Assembly: GCA_921293015.1 (NCBI GenBank)
Contig: OV121088.1
Span: 26,697,645 to 26,761,644, forward strand
Direction: 5' to 3'
Length of the DNA stretch: 64,000 bases
Source: Phorcus lineatus
Taxonomy: Eukaryota > Mollusca > Gastropoda > Trochida > Trochidae
Both the position numbers and the translations under genes were made by a program. The notes under the pieces were generated by a model that was not told the DNA's origin, made no database searches, and saw only the letters and a program-made list of their open reading frames with translations. Below, piece after piece: positions 35,740-46,533 of the stretch. The stretch's first letter is position 1; every line of letters begins with the position of its first letter.

Positions 35740-36745
35740 TGAAAGAGAAAAAAAATGTCTTTAATTCGATGTAAAAAACATATGTGCGCCTCGTGAAATA
35801 AAGATACCACATGTGCCGCAAAAAAGGTGATTTTTATATATTTTTAGTTTTACACTGTTTTGTCACACCAATTTTCTCATGATGTGCTCAACATATTTTG
35901 ACATTTTTTATATCACAAGATAGAGAAAAAGATTGTCTTTAATTCCATGTAAAATGTGTACATGCGCAACAATTCATAAAGATACAGCAAGCGCCGCACA
36001 AAAAGGTAATTTTGCCGACTTTCTTATCATGTGATCTGAAGCGCGATTTTCATGTGCCTTTCTTTCACAATGAATTTCTTTTACACCGTGAAAAAGATTT
36101 TGTTGAATTTTACATCACTATAAAGACAAATGAATTGTCTTTAATTCCCTATATCAATTATTATGCGCGCAAATAAATAAAGACTCAACAAGTGCCGTAA
36201 AAAGAACAACTTTCGCACTTCGCAATTCCGTTAGTGACGCAAATAGGGAAACCTTGGCACTTCATATCCCCGTGTACAAATGACACATTTCAAAACCATT
36301 TATATCATTATCAAGAGGAATAAATTGTCTACAAAGTGATATATAAAATGTACATGCGCTAAAACAAACGACGATGCAGCAAGCGCCGCACAAAGGGTCC
36401 TTTTCATGTGATCTGAAGTTCGATTTTCATGTACCTTTCTTTGGCACTCGATATTTTCTATACCACTTGGCGGATTTTGATAAATATTACGTCTAAATAA
36501 AGACGGAACGTTGTTCTTCATTTCAATATATTGATCATACATGCGCACACAAAAATAAAGGCACAAGAAGTGCCGCAAATTTGGCAAGTTTCGCATTTCG
36601 TATTTCTGTAACCAAGTGGCGCGCCCAACAACGTTTGGTATCAGCGTAAAGAGCAGAAAATTCTCTTCAATTTGATATACAATTTGTTTATGCGCTCATA
36701 GAAATAAAGACTCAACAAGCGCCGCTAAAATGTTATAAATAAATG
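35740..36745 (+). repeat. left array of about 195-bp direct repeats in piggyBac
   Basis: About six degenerate units, spaced 170-200 bp, share TTGTCTTTAATTCCATGTA, then ATGCGC, AAATAAAGAY and a GCAAGCGCCGC box. Landmarks are near 35752, 35935, 36136, 36325, 36508 and 36660. Between them are AT-rich spacers, some with TTTGGCACTT. Confidence 0.75.
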
Positions 36746-36879
36746 TAATAAGTAAAAAAAATTATGAAGGAAACCCTGTTTCTTTAGTGTTCAATTATAG
36801 AGTTTTATAAACCATGAAAGTTGAAGGAAAAAAAACTTTTGGATTTACATTCATAGCGTTATTGATGTCTTTTTTGAGT

Positions 36880-37150
36880 TAGGGGATTTTTGCGACGGGC
36901 ACTGCCATCAGTTCATGGGAAAATTGTCCAACGAAAATGTTGTGGTTGAGACACAGTATGTCGGGGATGCCGTCGGGAACCGCCATCAGGTCAAGGCAAA
37001 GTTGTCCAACGAAAATGTTTGTGGTTGAGACACAATATGTCGGGGATCTTTCGCCGGGCACCGCCATCAGGTCATGAGAAAATGTGTCCAACGAAAATGT
37101 TCGTGTTCGAGAAAAAAAATTTCAGCGGACTTTCGTCGGGCACCGCCAGC
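36880..37150 (+). repeat. minisatellite, about 70-bp units
   Basis: Three to four copies of a unit with GGGCACCGCCATCAGGTCATG, then TTGTCCAACGAAAATGTT, then GTGGTTGAGACACARTATGTCGG. The short ORFs on both strands here are products of the repeat. Confidence 0.8.
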
Positions 37151-37540
37151 AGGTATGTGTTTTTTTCTGCCAAATTTTTGTTGGTCGAGGAAACTCATTT
37201 TTGAAAAAAAAGTTTGGTAGCAATCCGATGTTTTAAATAATTTGCTATATATGTCGGGATGGCATGAGTTCCTTCCAGTGAACTAAAGACAAGGGGCCGG
37301 GTGCTCGTTGACTACGGCCGTCCCGACAGATAGGCCCGTGGAACCTATCATTCTCGGAAGAGAAGTCAAGAGTTGAAAAACTTTTGTAATCCACAACTGA
37401 CAATCAGAACTTTCCTGACGTAGAAGGCAGTTGTTCGCGACTCGCCGGCTCGTTGCATAGGAGTCAGAAGGCGGCATCAGGGTTGATAATGTTGATACAA
37501 CGTCGGCGGCCGTCGGTGCCATCGGCACCTTCGGCGGGAT

Positions 37541-37720
37541 TGTGAAAAGTCGTCCGAAAGTTAGAAAGTGTCCGGCGACATTAGAACTTGTTCGGCAGGA
37601 TTGTGAAAAGTTGTCCGAAAGTTAGAATTTGTCCAGCAATGTTAGAATTTGTCCTGATTTGTTATTTTTGCAAATCGTGAAAAAAATGTCCGGCTTTCGC
37701 CAGGACAATTAGAAAAAGTC
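37541..37720 (+). repeat. short direct repeats before the piggyBac transposase
   Basis: GATTGTGAAAAGTYGTCCGA followed by AAGTTAGAAWKTGTCC occurs twice, with extra partial copies of TTAGAATTTGTCC. The function is unknown; it sits about 190 bp upstream of the transposase start. Confidence 0.7.
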
Positions 37721-37908
37721 CGGATTATTGATGGCGCTGGCGCCAAAGGCGCGCAACGGCAAATTTGTTTCAAACACTTACAAAATGTGGCAATTGAATG
37801 TCCATGAAGCTCACATTGAATTTCTCTGTACAACAGGTCATGTGTTGATGTTATTATATCTTGCGTGTGCCTAAATTATTTTCAATCATTTACAGATTGA
37901 TGTGAAAG

Positions 37909-39897
37909 ATGCCTAAGGCCAGGAGGCCGCGAACCAGGAGTTGGGAAGGTCCGTCAACATCTAGCGACGACGACTTCATCAACGAGGTCCATGCCGATGA
38001 AGCTTCTGATATGGAATCAACTGATGAGAGTGATAGTGACAGTGACAGTGATGGTGAAAGTGACATTGATAGTGATGTAGAAATAAGAAACATTGCAAGA
38101 CACATATTAGCAGCTACGGGTGAAACTGCTACGACTGGTACTTCCACAGAAGAAGAGTTCAGTGGCTTTGATGAGCAATATAATGAAATGGACACACATT
38201 TTGATGACCGTGACAACTTTATGGAACACTGGACAGAGGGTCCGAGGCCACGTGGACGTGTTGATCTCCAATTTACTGGCAACACGGGATTAGGACGCTT
38301 CATAGAATTGCCTGATAATCCGCATCCTGTAGACTATTTCGGGTTGTTTTTTCATGAAGATGATTATGGATCAATGGCAGCAGAAACCAACAGATACTTC
38401 CACCAACAGGTTGACGATAAGGTTCTAAAGCCCTGTTCAAGGTTGAGGCAATGGTATGATACGAATGCTGAAGAAATGAAAGTATTCGTAGCAATGACTG
38501 TAGCAATGTCTTTGGTTGTACAGAGAAACTTTTCTGAGTATTGGTCATCGAGTGATGTGACGTCGACGCCTTTCTTTGCCAAATGTATGCCTCGTGATAG
38601 GTTCTGATTATTACTAACGTACCTACATTTGAATGATAATAACCAAATGCCGGGACGAAACACACCCCAGTTTTCACCAATCAATAAACTTGGCTATTTG
38701 TACAAGCGCATCGTGCATCGTTTTTCCAGAATTTACAAGCCGCATCAAACTATTTGTGTTGACGAAGGGTTGGTGCCTTGGAAAGGCAATCTGAGTTTCA
38801 AAGTATACAATCCCGACAAGCCGAAGAAGTATGGGATAAAGGCCTACATGCTGTGTGACTCAACCAATGGTTATGTTTGCAAGTTTGAACTCTACACTGG
38901 AAAAACAAATGAATCTGTTTCTGTCGGTGGGAAAACGTATGATCTCGTCATGGACTTGGTGAAGGATTATGCTGGGAAAGGATATCATGTGTTCATGGAC
39001 AATTTCTATTCCTCTGTGGCATTGTATATAAACTTGTGGGAAACGGGAACTGGTGCGACTGGGACGTTGAGAGGCAATCGCAAAGGCATTCCTGAGAAGG
39101 TAAAGAAGGCACAGAAAAAACAGAAGAAAGGGGATATGATGATCTATCACAATCAAGACCTACTCGTTGTGAGGTATGAGGACAGGAAGTCAGTGCTGCT
39201 CATGTCAACCGTAGAAGACACTGAAATTGTAGAGACAGGGAAGAAAAACCGAGTGACTGGGGAAGCAAATACGAGACCACGTATTGTGCACAAGTACAAC
39301 AAATATATGGGAGGTGTGGATCGGGCCGACCAGATGCTGTCGTACACCCCGTTCAAAATGAAAACTCTTAAATGGTGGAAGCGAGTGTGGTTTCATGTGT
39401 TAAACGTTGCCATGTTGAACTCTTACACTCTCTATAAAGAATTCTCAAAAGACAAAACCTTGAAAACAAGCCGTCAATTCAGAAAAGATTTAGTGCAGCA
39501 TATGATCACCTTCGCCGACACGGAAAAAGTACCTTCCCTGCGTAGACGTCCTCGTGGCAGGCCAAGCACAAGCGATGAAAGTGTTTTACGTCTTCATGGT
39601 CGACACTTTCCATCAAAGATTCAGCCTGTTGGAAAGAAGAAGAGGCTTTCCCGTATGTGTGTTGTTTGCTCCAAAGCGAAAAGAGAACTCTTTCGAAGGG
39701 CAGTGGAAGAAAGCAATGAGCCAGTTCGAAAGAAGAAAAGGGTAGGCAAAGAATCTTCTTACGAATGTAGCGAGTGTAATGTGGCTCTATGTGCAGCACC
39801 ATGTTTCAGAATTTATCACACGTCACAAGATTGCACTAAAGCTTATATCAGTTTGATGTCAGAGAAGGAAAATGAGGGGGATAATCAAGAAGATTGA
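37909..39897 (+). pseudogene. piggyBac transposase with one internal TGA
   Basis: From the ATG at 37909 the frame is continuous to 39897 (662 sense positions) except for a TGA at 38605-38607 (codon 233), in the sequence PRDRF-stop-LLL. Codons on both sides are in the same frame and belong to the conserved domain. The N-terminus is acidic and Ser/Asp-rich (residues 19-60). The catalytic aspartates are present: D285 (CVDEGLVPWKG), D364 (FMDNFYSS), and D471 with D474 (GGVDRADQ). The C-terminus has the cysteine-rich, RING-like finger (CVVCSKAK, then YECSECNVALC, then CFRIYH) that binds the subterminal repeats in this family. A polyadenylation signal lies at 40002-40007. The enzyme would excise and insert at TTAA. 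A single nonsense change separates it from an intact gene; readthrough or sequencing error are alternatives. Confidence 0.9.
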
Positions 39898-40139
39898 AGA
39901 AAGAAGAAAGAAGCAGAAGTGTGGATGAGCGTTACTCTCCTTATAAAGTTTATTCTTCACATCAATAAGGTGAATAAGTGTAATATAAAATACTGATTGT
40001 CAATAAAATAATCTTTTTTTTAAGTCGTAAAAGAGACAGAGAAAGTCAATGTGAGCTGTCACTGGACGTTCGATACGAGCCGCATCAAGAACATACCCCC
40101 GATCTTTCGCAATTTGTATTCTTAGAATCTGGTGGCGAA

Positions 40140-41330
40140 ACTTCATACTTTTTACATCATCGTAAAGGAAAAAGAACTGGCTTTGATTCAATATGAAATG
40201 TGTATGTGCACAACACATAATAAAGAAGCGGCAAATATTGCGAAAAATGTCGCAATTATCAATTTTTTTCCCAAAATGTCTGAGGGTCCCCCTCTTTAAC
40301 GGTTCATATCTCCCGAACTATTTGGCACTTTTAAATTTTTTTTTCACAAAGATTGATCTTTAATTCCATGTATAATATGCATGTGCGCAGATAATAAAAA
40401 TGGTGCGGCGAGTGAAGCGACAAATGTCGCAAATAAAACGATTGTCAAAATCTGTTTTCAAGTAGTTGAGGGTGTTGCTCTTTCGCGGTTCATATCTCCC
40501 GAACTATTGTATACTTTTTTTTATTTTTTTCACCTATTTCAAGAGAATAGAATTGTCTTTAATTCCATGTATAATATGCATATGCGCAGTCAATAATAAC
40601 GATGCAGTGAATGATGCGACTGGTGTCGCAAATAGAACGCTTATCAAAATTTGTTTTCAAGTAGTTGAGGGTATCCCTCTTTCGCTTTTCATATCTTTTG
40701 AATCAGTTGGCACCTTTTCATTATTTTTTCACCGTCGTAAGCACGAAAGATTTATCTTTAATTCCATGTATAATTTGTACATGCGCAGCAGGAGATAACG
40801 ATACGGCGTGCGTATAGAATGATTGGTTTTATTATCTCGGAATGTTCGGCCGCGAGTGACTGCACGCGCCGAGAGGATCGGTATGCCAGGAACCAACGCT
40901 GGTGCCTAGAACACAGGCTCTCGCATGCTGGTGCCTCGGGGGTACCCCGGGGGTATAACGGCACTAATTAGCGTACCGGTGCCAGACTGCCCTAGGGAGA
41001 ATTAGTTCTGGCTAAAACTCCCGTTATGTCGGAGCATCCTCGGGGTACCCCCAACCATCTTTCGCGGCGTATATCTTTTGAACTGGGTGACATATTCTAA
41101 CAATTTTTTATCATCATAAAGAAGAATAAATTGTCTACAATTCGATATATAATACATGTATGCGCGCTCAGTATTAGGGATTTTATTCAGCCGGAAATAA
41201 AGACAATCTTTAGATAATTGGAGAAATCTAACTAGAGGTCGCATTGTAAAAAGATATATATCATCGTAAAGAGGAATTATGTATCTTCAATTCAATATAA
41301 AAAAATTAATTGTGCGATTATATTTAAGGA
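40140..41330 (+). repeat. right array of about 195-bp direct repeats in piggyBac
   Basis: About six units (near 40163, 40360, 40553, 40755, 41127 and 41280) match the left array in the same orientation: TCTTTAATTCCATGTATAAT, then ATGCGCAG, AATAANGATGC and GYGAATGATGCGAC. Units often start with TTCATATCTCCCGAACT. Between 40850 and 41060 a GC-rich segment with GGGGTACCCC interrupts the array. Confidence 0.75.
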
Positions 41331-41652
41331 TTTTCCGTAACTCTAAATAAAGACAATCTTCATATTGTAATAGAAATCGTTCTAGGTAAGATAAAAATTT
41401 CATTCAAATTGTCGGATAAAGATCGTTCATTTGTGTACGGGATGGGCGGGCTACTTTTGTATCGAACGGCCATTTTCATCCGTAATTCGCCATGTGAATA
41501 CACCATATATTGTAAAAACGGTCGCGTCTCGCGGTGCTAAATAATTCAGCCACAGGGGCTAATTGCGCTATAACGGTAGCGAGGCGAGTGCTGGAAAATT
41601 CAGCCACGGGGGCAAAACTGGTCAAAATAAAATTCAGCAACTTAAGAGTTAA

Positions 41653-42518
41653 GTAAAGAGATATTGAGTTCCACTGCTCTAGTATCTCAAATCAGCAACT
41701 GTACATTTTCTGAATTTAAGCAAGTATTATCTGCTTTTGGTCAAACAACAACTTTTTCAACAGACAAAGAACTTATGTGGAAATATTTTCATACATTGCG
41801 AACAAACTTTGACTTTATCAATGAACTGTGCAAGATTCTTTCACCCATCGATGTGTCTGAACGTTTCATTAACATATTCATTCAGTGCATGCTTGATGAT
41901 CTTGTAAAAGTCATTATCACAAACTTTACAAAAACAATTGAAAGTGAGTCTGATAGTGATGAATCATTCACAGACCAGGACAACTCCACCTTGTTCTACA
42001 TTGCAGGTTTCCTAATAACCGCCATAGAAAAGAAGGCGAGAAGGTTAGACAAACCAATTATATCTGAAGCCCTTCATAAACTCACTGCTAGCAGTACCCA
42101 AACTTCACCCCAGTTTGTAAAACAGTTCAAATGGTGGACAGAGAAAGTTGATCGTGGTAGACTGAAGTTCTCTTCTGACAATTTTTTCTTTCTGATACGG
42201 AAAATTGAAACAATTATTCGGCTAAGGATGAAAAATACCAAGTCTTACATGGTCCAGCCCAAGATTGAAATCAAAGATGAAGTTCTCATTGATTCTGTTG
42301 TATTGTACTATTGGGACAAACTTTTGACAGATTCTCCTAGTGGTGTGAAACTTTCTCTTTTGCAAAGTATCACAGAGTTGTTTATGAATGTTCGTGGAAG
42401 AGCCATTACCAACCTTGCCCAACGACAACATCTAAAACAACAAGCCCTCTCCCAGAGACAAAGGAAAAGGAAAAAATCACAATCCCTCAGGAGAAGTCTT
42501 AAAGAACATTTAAGATGA
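41653..42518 (+). pseudogene. P-like accessory gene, second exon, 3' part
   Basis: The frame continues from 35250 once the piggyBac and one TTAA copy are discounted: the codon TTA is split cleanly and the next codon is AGT at 41652-41654. It encodes a helical protein of about 290 residues here, with FSEFKQVLSAFG, TLRTNFDFINELCKI, and FYIAGFLITAIEKKA after an acidic linker. Then come KWWTEKVDRGRLKFSSDNFF, LLQSITELFMNVRG and a strongly basic tail (RQRKRKKSQSLRRSLKEHLR). The 'FYIAGF', 'W...V.RG.L' and 'VRG' blocks resemble, from memory, an uncharacterised ORF that accompanies P-type transposases in invertebrates. Function is unknown; a DNA-binding or nuclear role fits the basic tail. A polyadenylation signal lies at 42658-42663. 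Confidence 0.72.
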
Positions 42519-43229
42519 AGTGGTACCTTAGTACTGCATTATTGAGAACTTGGAGCATTTGAAATATTTTTCATGAAAAGAGATGATCTTTAGTGCACAA
42601 GTATTACTTGTAAATCAAGAAATCAAAAGTATTCAGCCACTATAAATGTATCGAGAGAATAAAAACTTGAATATCTTCTCATAAAAAAAAACAAAGAAAA
42701 ATTAATCATAAAATGTACAAATGTTTTGTTTGAAGTTGACTTCATAGTTTGCAAATCATAAGTACTTAGCTAATTATACCTGTTCATCGAAAATGAAGAG
42801 TTTTGTTGTTTTTCATCATTTGCTATTACAGCAATTTAAAAACTATATTCTACATTATTGAAATTATGTCCTCAAAATATCCAACATCCTTAAAATTAAT
42901 ACACATTTCATTTCTCAGATATTTTGTACAAAAAGAGTTGGGGATGACCCCTTTTACATGATAGGTTTGTCATCAATCAATATGTTCGGAAATTATGATA
43001 ACACAGCAAAAATAAAACAATCTCACTTTCTGCATATGATCAAACACAAATATCACACATAACTTATCAGTAATCCTTAATTCACTTTCCACAACTCACG
43101 TAATTATTTCAGTTTCAAAATATCAGTGTTACACCAATTTCATGAATCACAGAGCAGTCATATGTAATTCACTTTTGTCATATCAGTCTCAGAGTCAAAC
43201 ATATTGCACATTGCACTGTTCTGTTCACA
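42519..43229. other. convergent 3' spacer of the P-like element
   Basis: AT-rich spacer between the two convergent stop codons, with an AATAAA for the plus-strand gene at 42658-42663. No other feature is seen. Confidence 0.6.
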
Positions 43230-45654
43230 TTATCTTTTTCGCTTTGCTAGTGGCGAATTGTCAACTTCTAGAGGTACATTTCTCTTTTTTGATGAAATGT
43301 TGCCCCTGATTGGAGCAAGTGCGGTCGAACCAATCACACGCATTTGACAAAGGGTATTCTTCACATCATAAACAGTCGGGTTATCATTTGAACCACCTTT
43401 CTGACGATAGTGGGAAAAGTGTTCTTCAAGGGGATCTTGATTGAATCTATGTGTCAAAATAAAGTCAGCCCTTTCAGCAAGTAGAAATTTGACACATTCT
43501 ACAATGGACCTGATCGATAGGCGCAAACCGTGCAGGGTCTGTTCACTGAGCAGCATCCTCTTGCGTTCACCACGGCTGTACTCTCCCGGTCTGGTCATGA
43601 CACTCTGTTCCCATTCTTTGAAGTATTGGAGAAACTCTTCAGTCAGGAATGACAGTCGTGGATCATTTGCTGATCTGTATTCTGCCAGATCTGGGTTCCG
43701 TTTATCACGAGCCTCATGAAGGCTTCTTGTATTCATACAGTCAAAGAACTTGTTCATGTGTCTAATGAACTGAACAGTTTCCTTGACATGGTCCCCATAC
43801 AGGCCTTCGAGTGCATCTGCAACAGTGCTGCTTAATACCTGAGCTGCAAGATTAACTTTTATTTTTGCAAATGCGTCAGGTGGACATGATGTTGGGTAAG
43901 TTTGGGGCAGTGATTGAAGAGTGCTGACTCCACATGCTCCTCATACAGTTGTAAAATGTGAGACCAAAGAATGTTCTTTCCATCCTTCCACAGATGCCTT
44001 GACATGTTGTTAGCACCAGAGTTGGAAAAACAGTTGCGAGTGGTTTTGAGCAAGTGGGGAATGTCTGAAATGAAGTAAAGTTTCCTTGGAGGGAAACTAA
44101 ACAAATTCCATGTCCAAAAAGTGTTTTCATCATTGTCCACTGCCTGCAATTTGAAGAATTTTCTATTTGGTGTTGCACCATCACAAGTAATGAACAAAGG
44201 CTTAAGTCCACAATCAACCTCAAGAACCCTTATTGCTTCCCATATGGGAGGATACAAAGTCGCAGAGGATATTCCAGCTGTAGCAAGACAGAAGAATGGA
44301 TATTTGAGGGACGTAGTAATACCTCTCACCATTACAACTAGTAGAGATGAGGCCAGTTTTGGACTAGTGTCATTTAATGAGTTCTCAAGGTTCATGATGT
44401 CATTGCCTGTCTTATCAAGATCCACGTATCCAACCAACTCCCCGCTCTTCTTGTCATACACAAGACCCTCAGACACTTTAATCTCATCTTGAAGAATACC
44501 CACATATGACTTGTACTCTTCCTCATACATCCCTAACTTTTCTGCCTCCTGTTTGAGATGCTCTGTGTAACTGGGATCAAAACCACACTTGCTAGGAAGA
44601 GAGTGAGAATAATCAAACAGAGTTCTTGAACTTGGTAGAGAAATAAATCCTGACTTCCGGGCTGCCTCATATGCCTTATGACTCTTACTTTTTAGGTAGA
44701 GACACCACTTTATAATCATAGGGTGCCACCGCATTAGAGATTTGTTTTTTAGGCTTGAGTACTTTAGTTGCTGTTCCCAAAAGAGACGCTGAGTAGAGTT
44801 TTCATCGGGAAAAGATGACGCTACCTCACCTTTGTATTCAGAAACTAATTCCAGAATGTCTTCATTTTCTGCCTGGGTCAAGATGTGTCCTTTTGTTTGT
44901 ATAGCATCAAACACTTTTTTCTTAAGTTTTTCCAGTTCACTTTTAATGCTTTTCTTCTCACAGCGAAAAACGGCAATTTTCTGAATTAGTTTCTCTTTGG
45001 ACATATTCTTGTGGGTAGTTTTCTTTAAGTGAAAACTGGTTTCCTTTAATGTCCTTTCTCGAGATGCCTTACTTCTTAATGTGTTTCTGTATAATTTACA
45101 GGAGGAACAGCGGTTCTGGTTTCTAACTAAGAAGCCGCACTTAGTGGCTCGTACTGTTGAATTGTATTCTTGGTCACCTCTCTGAGCACAAACATCTTCT
45201 CTATAGGCAGCAGCCTTCTTGCCATGAATTGTCCCTCCTTGAGGAACCATATTGACATAGCACTCTTCGTTGTTTCCGACACAAATGTCCCAAGAGGCAA
45301 GCTTTGAAGAAAGTCTTCTTATATCTTCCAAACTCGTAACAAACTTTGGAAGTCCTAACCAAAAGTCATGATCATCCCTTATGACCCTTCCATGAACATA
45401 CAGTGTGGGCACCAAGGTTGGAGTGATTGTTAATTGGTATTTCATGGTCAGTAAGTGTCCATGGCTATAGGGTTGCCAAAAGCGTATTCCATGTTTGTCT
45501 GTAAGAACATACTCTAATCTATCAAATTTTGATCCTTTCAAACTATTATCATTGGAGAGAGTCAAATATATTGCATAGCATCTGTCAGATTTCAGTTTTG
45601 AAACAAGTTGGTCCAAATCCTTGTCTGGTGAGTACTGGTAAACTTTATGCAAGA
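43230..45654 (-). pseudogene. P-element-like transposase with one frameshift
   Basis: The long frame (45654-43859) shows a central cysteine pair (CGFLV...CSSCKLYRNTL), a coiled-coil segment (KSIKSELEKLKKKV) and the block LMRWHPMIIKWCLYL. The RNase H-like catalytic core has D389 (LQDEIKVSEGLVYD, residues counted from the TTG at 45652) and D491 (ITCDGATPNRKFF). The C-terminal part lies in a second frame (about 43880-43230) and includes VNLAAQVLSSTVADAL and NQDPLEEHFSHYRQKGG, whose first E is the expected catalytic Glu. A one-base loss near 43880 explains the shift. The exon starts at an acceptor (TTATGTAG, first base 45654, phase 1) with no ATG. A phase-compatible tiny first exon, MADSRT, could lie at 46178-46196 (donor AA|GTAGAA). 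No THAP finger is found. Confidence 0.85.
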
Positions 45655-46469
45655 CTACATAAAAAAAATCTGCGGTAAAGCCATCCGAATCTGTGAGTTG
45701 TGGTGAAAGGTCACTTCTACTCGCTCATTTTTTTTATCACAGTTCAACTGCATTTGCTAAGAAATTGAATTGTCAAGGAATAGGTTCAAATAAACAAAAT
45801 ATAGTCCTAATTTTAATGCGTTTTTTAACAAAATGTGTTGCAAACACGACTCTAAAAAAGGTGTGATTGCATTTACCAGACATAACAGTATGCATTAATA
45901 TAATTAATATCGCTAAGAAAACGTTACTTAGCGAGTTATTGGGTCTAAATGTAAGACTAGTTTGGTAAATATTTCACTCTAAAGCCCTACATCCTAGCTG
46001 AAATGACCATTTTTCAATCACACGTCTCTTTAATACACTCGATTTATTTTCAACACTAAAGACATCGATGCAACCCTGTGTTATAAATCTTTTATCTGAC
46101 CTTTGTAACTAAGGACTTTAAAATAGAAAATAGTCACAATTGGGCATAACAAAAACGTACTTTTCACTGTTTTCTACTTGTTCGGCTGTCCGCCATGTTG
46201 TTTGAAACTCGCGCTTATGTTCGTGACTGGAGGGCGTAGCAAAAGAGTTTGTTACAACTAATTCTTACTATTAAGCCCCAAAACAGCTACATATTTTATT
46301 TTATTATAGTTCACATGAAAAAATATATATATAATACATACCTTGATATGTTATAGTAACCCGTCAATTTGCCAAAGATTGTTCACTGTTCGTCACTAAA
46401 AAGTGGTCAGTGGTTTCCCAGCATGCCCAGCGAGTTTACGCTGAAGGCCCCCCGCAGCATAGAAAAATA

Positions 46470-46533
46470 TGAGGCACGCATCGCTAATGACTTTCCACTG
46501 CTGCTTCTAATCCTGGGCTATATAAATCCTTGA
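46470..46533 (-). repeat. P-like element right terminal inverted repeat
   Basis: Reverse complement of 33756-33818, with TGAGGCACGCATCGCTAATGA perfectly conserved. Confidence 0.82.

Larger units (their letters stand above)
35255..41648 (+). mobile_element. piggyBac-type DNA transposon, 6394 bp
   Basis: TTAA occurs at both borders (35251-35254 and 41649-41652). The termini are CCCTTAAGTTGC on the left and, as reverse complement of the right end, CTCTTAAGTTGC: a 12-bp terminal inverted repeat with one mismatch. The transposase is at 37909-39897, and arrays of direct repeats fill both flanks. The insertion lies inside an exon of the P-like element's accessory gene, so it is younger than that element. 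Confidence 0.92.
33756..46533. mobile_element. P-element-like DNA transposon with two convergent genes
   Basis: Terminal inverted repeats of about 64 bp lie at 33756-33818 and 46470-46533; the arms share GCAGTGGARAGTCATTAGCG and ATGCGTGCCTCA and start with TCAAGGA. Subtracting the nested piggyBac and its duplicated TTAA leaves about 6.38 kb. Inside are a plus-strand gene (34124 to 42518) and a minus-strand P-type transposase (45654 to 43230) that converge. I could not define an 8-bp target duplication. The copy is not autonomous: the transposase has a frameshift and the accessory gene is interrupted. Confidence 0.8.

Noticed and set aside
37890-38684. Long antisense frames over the piggyBac transposase
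   Set aside because: Shadows caused by the Ser/Asp-rich repeats of the real gene.
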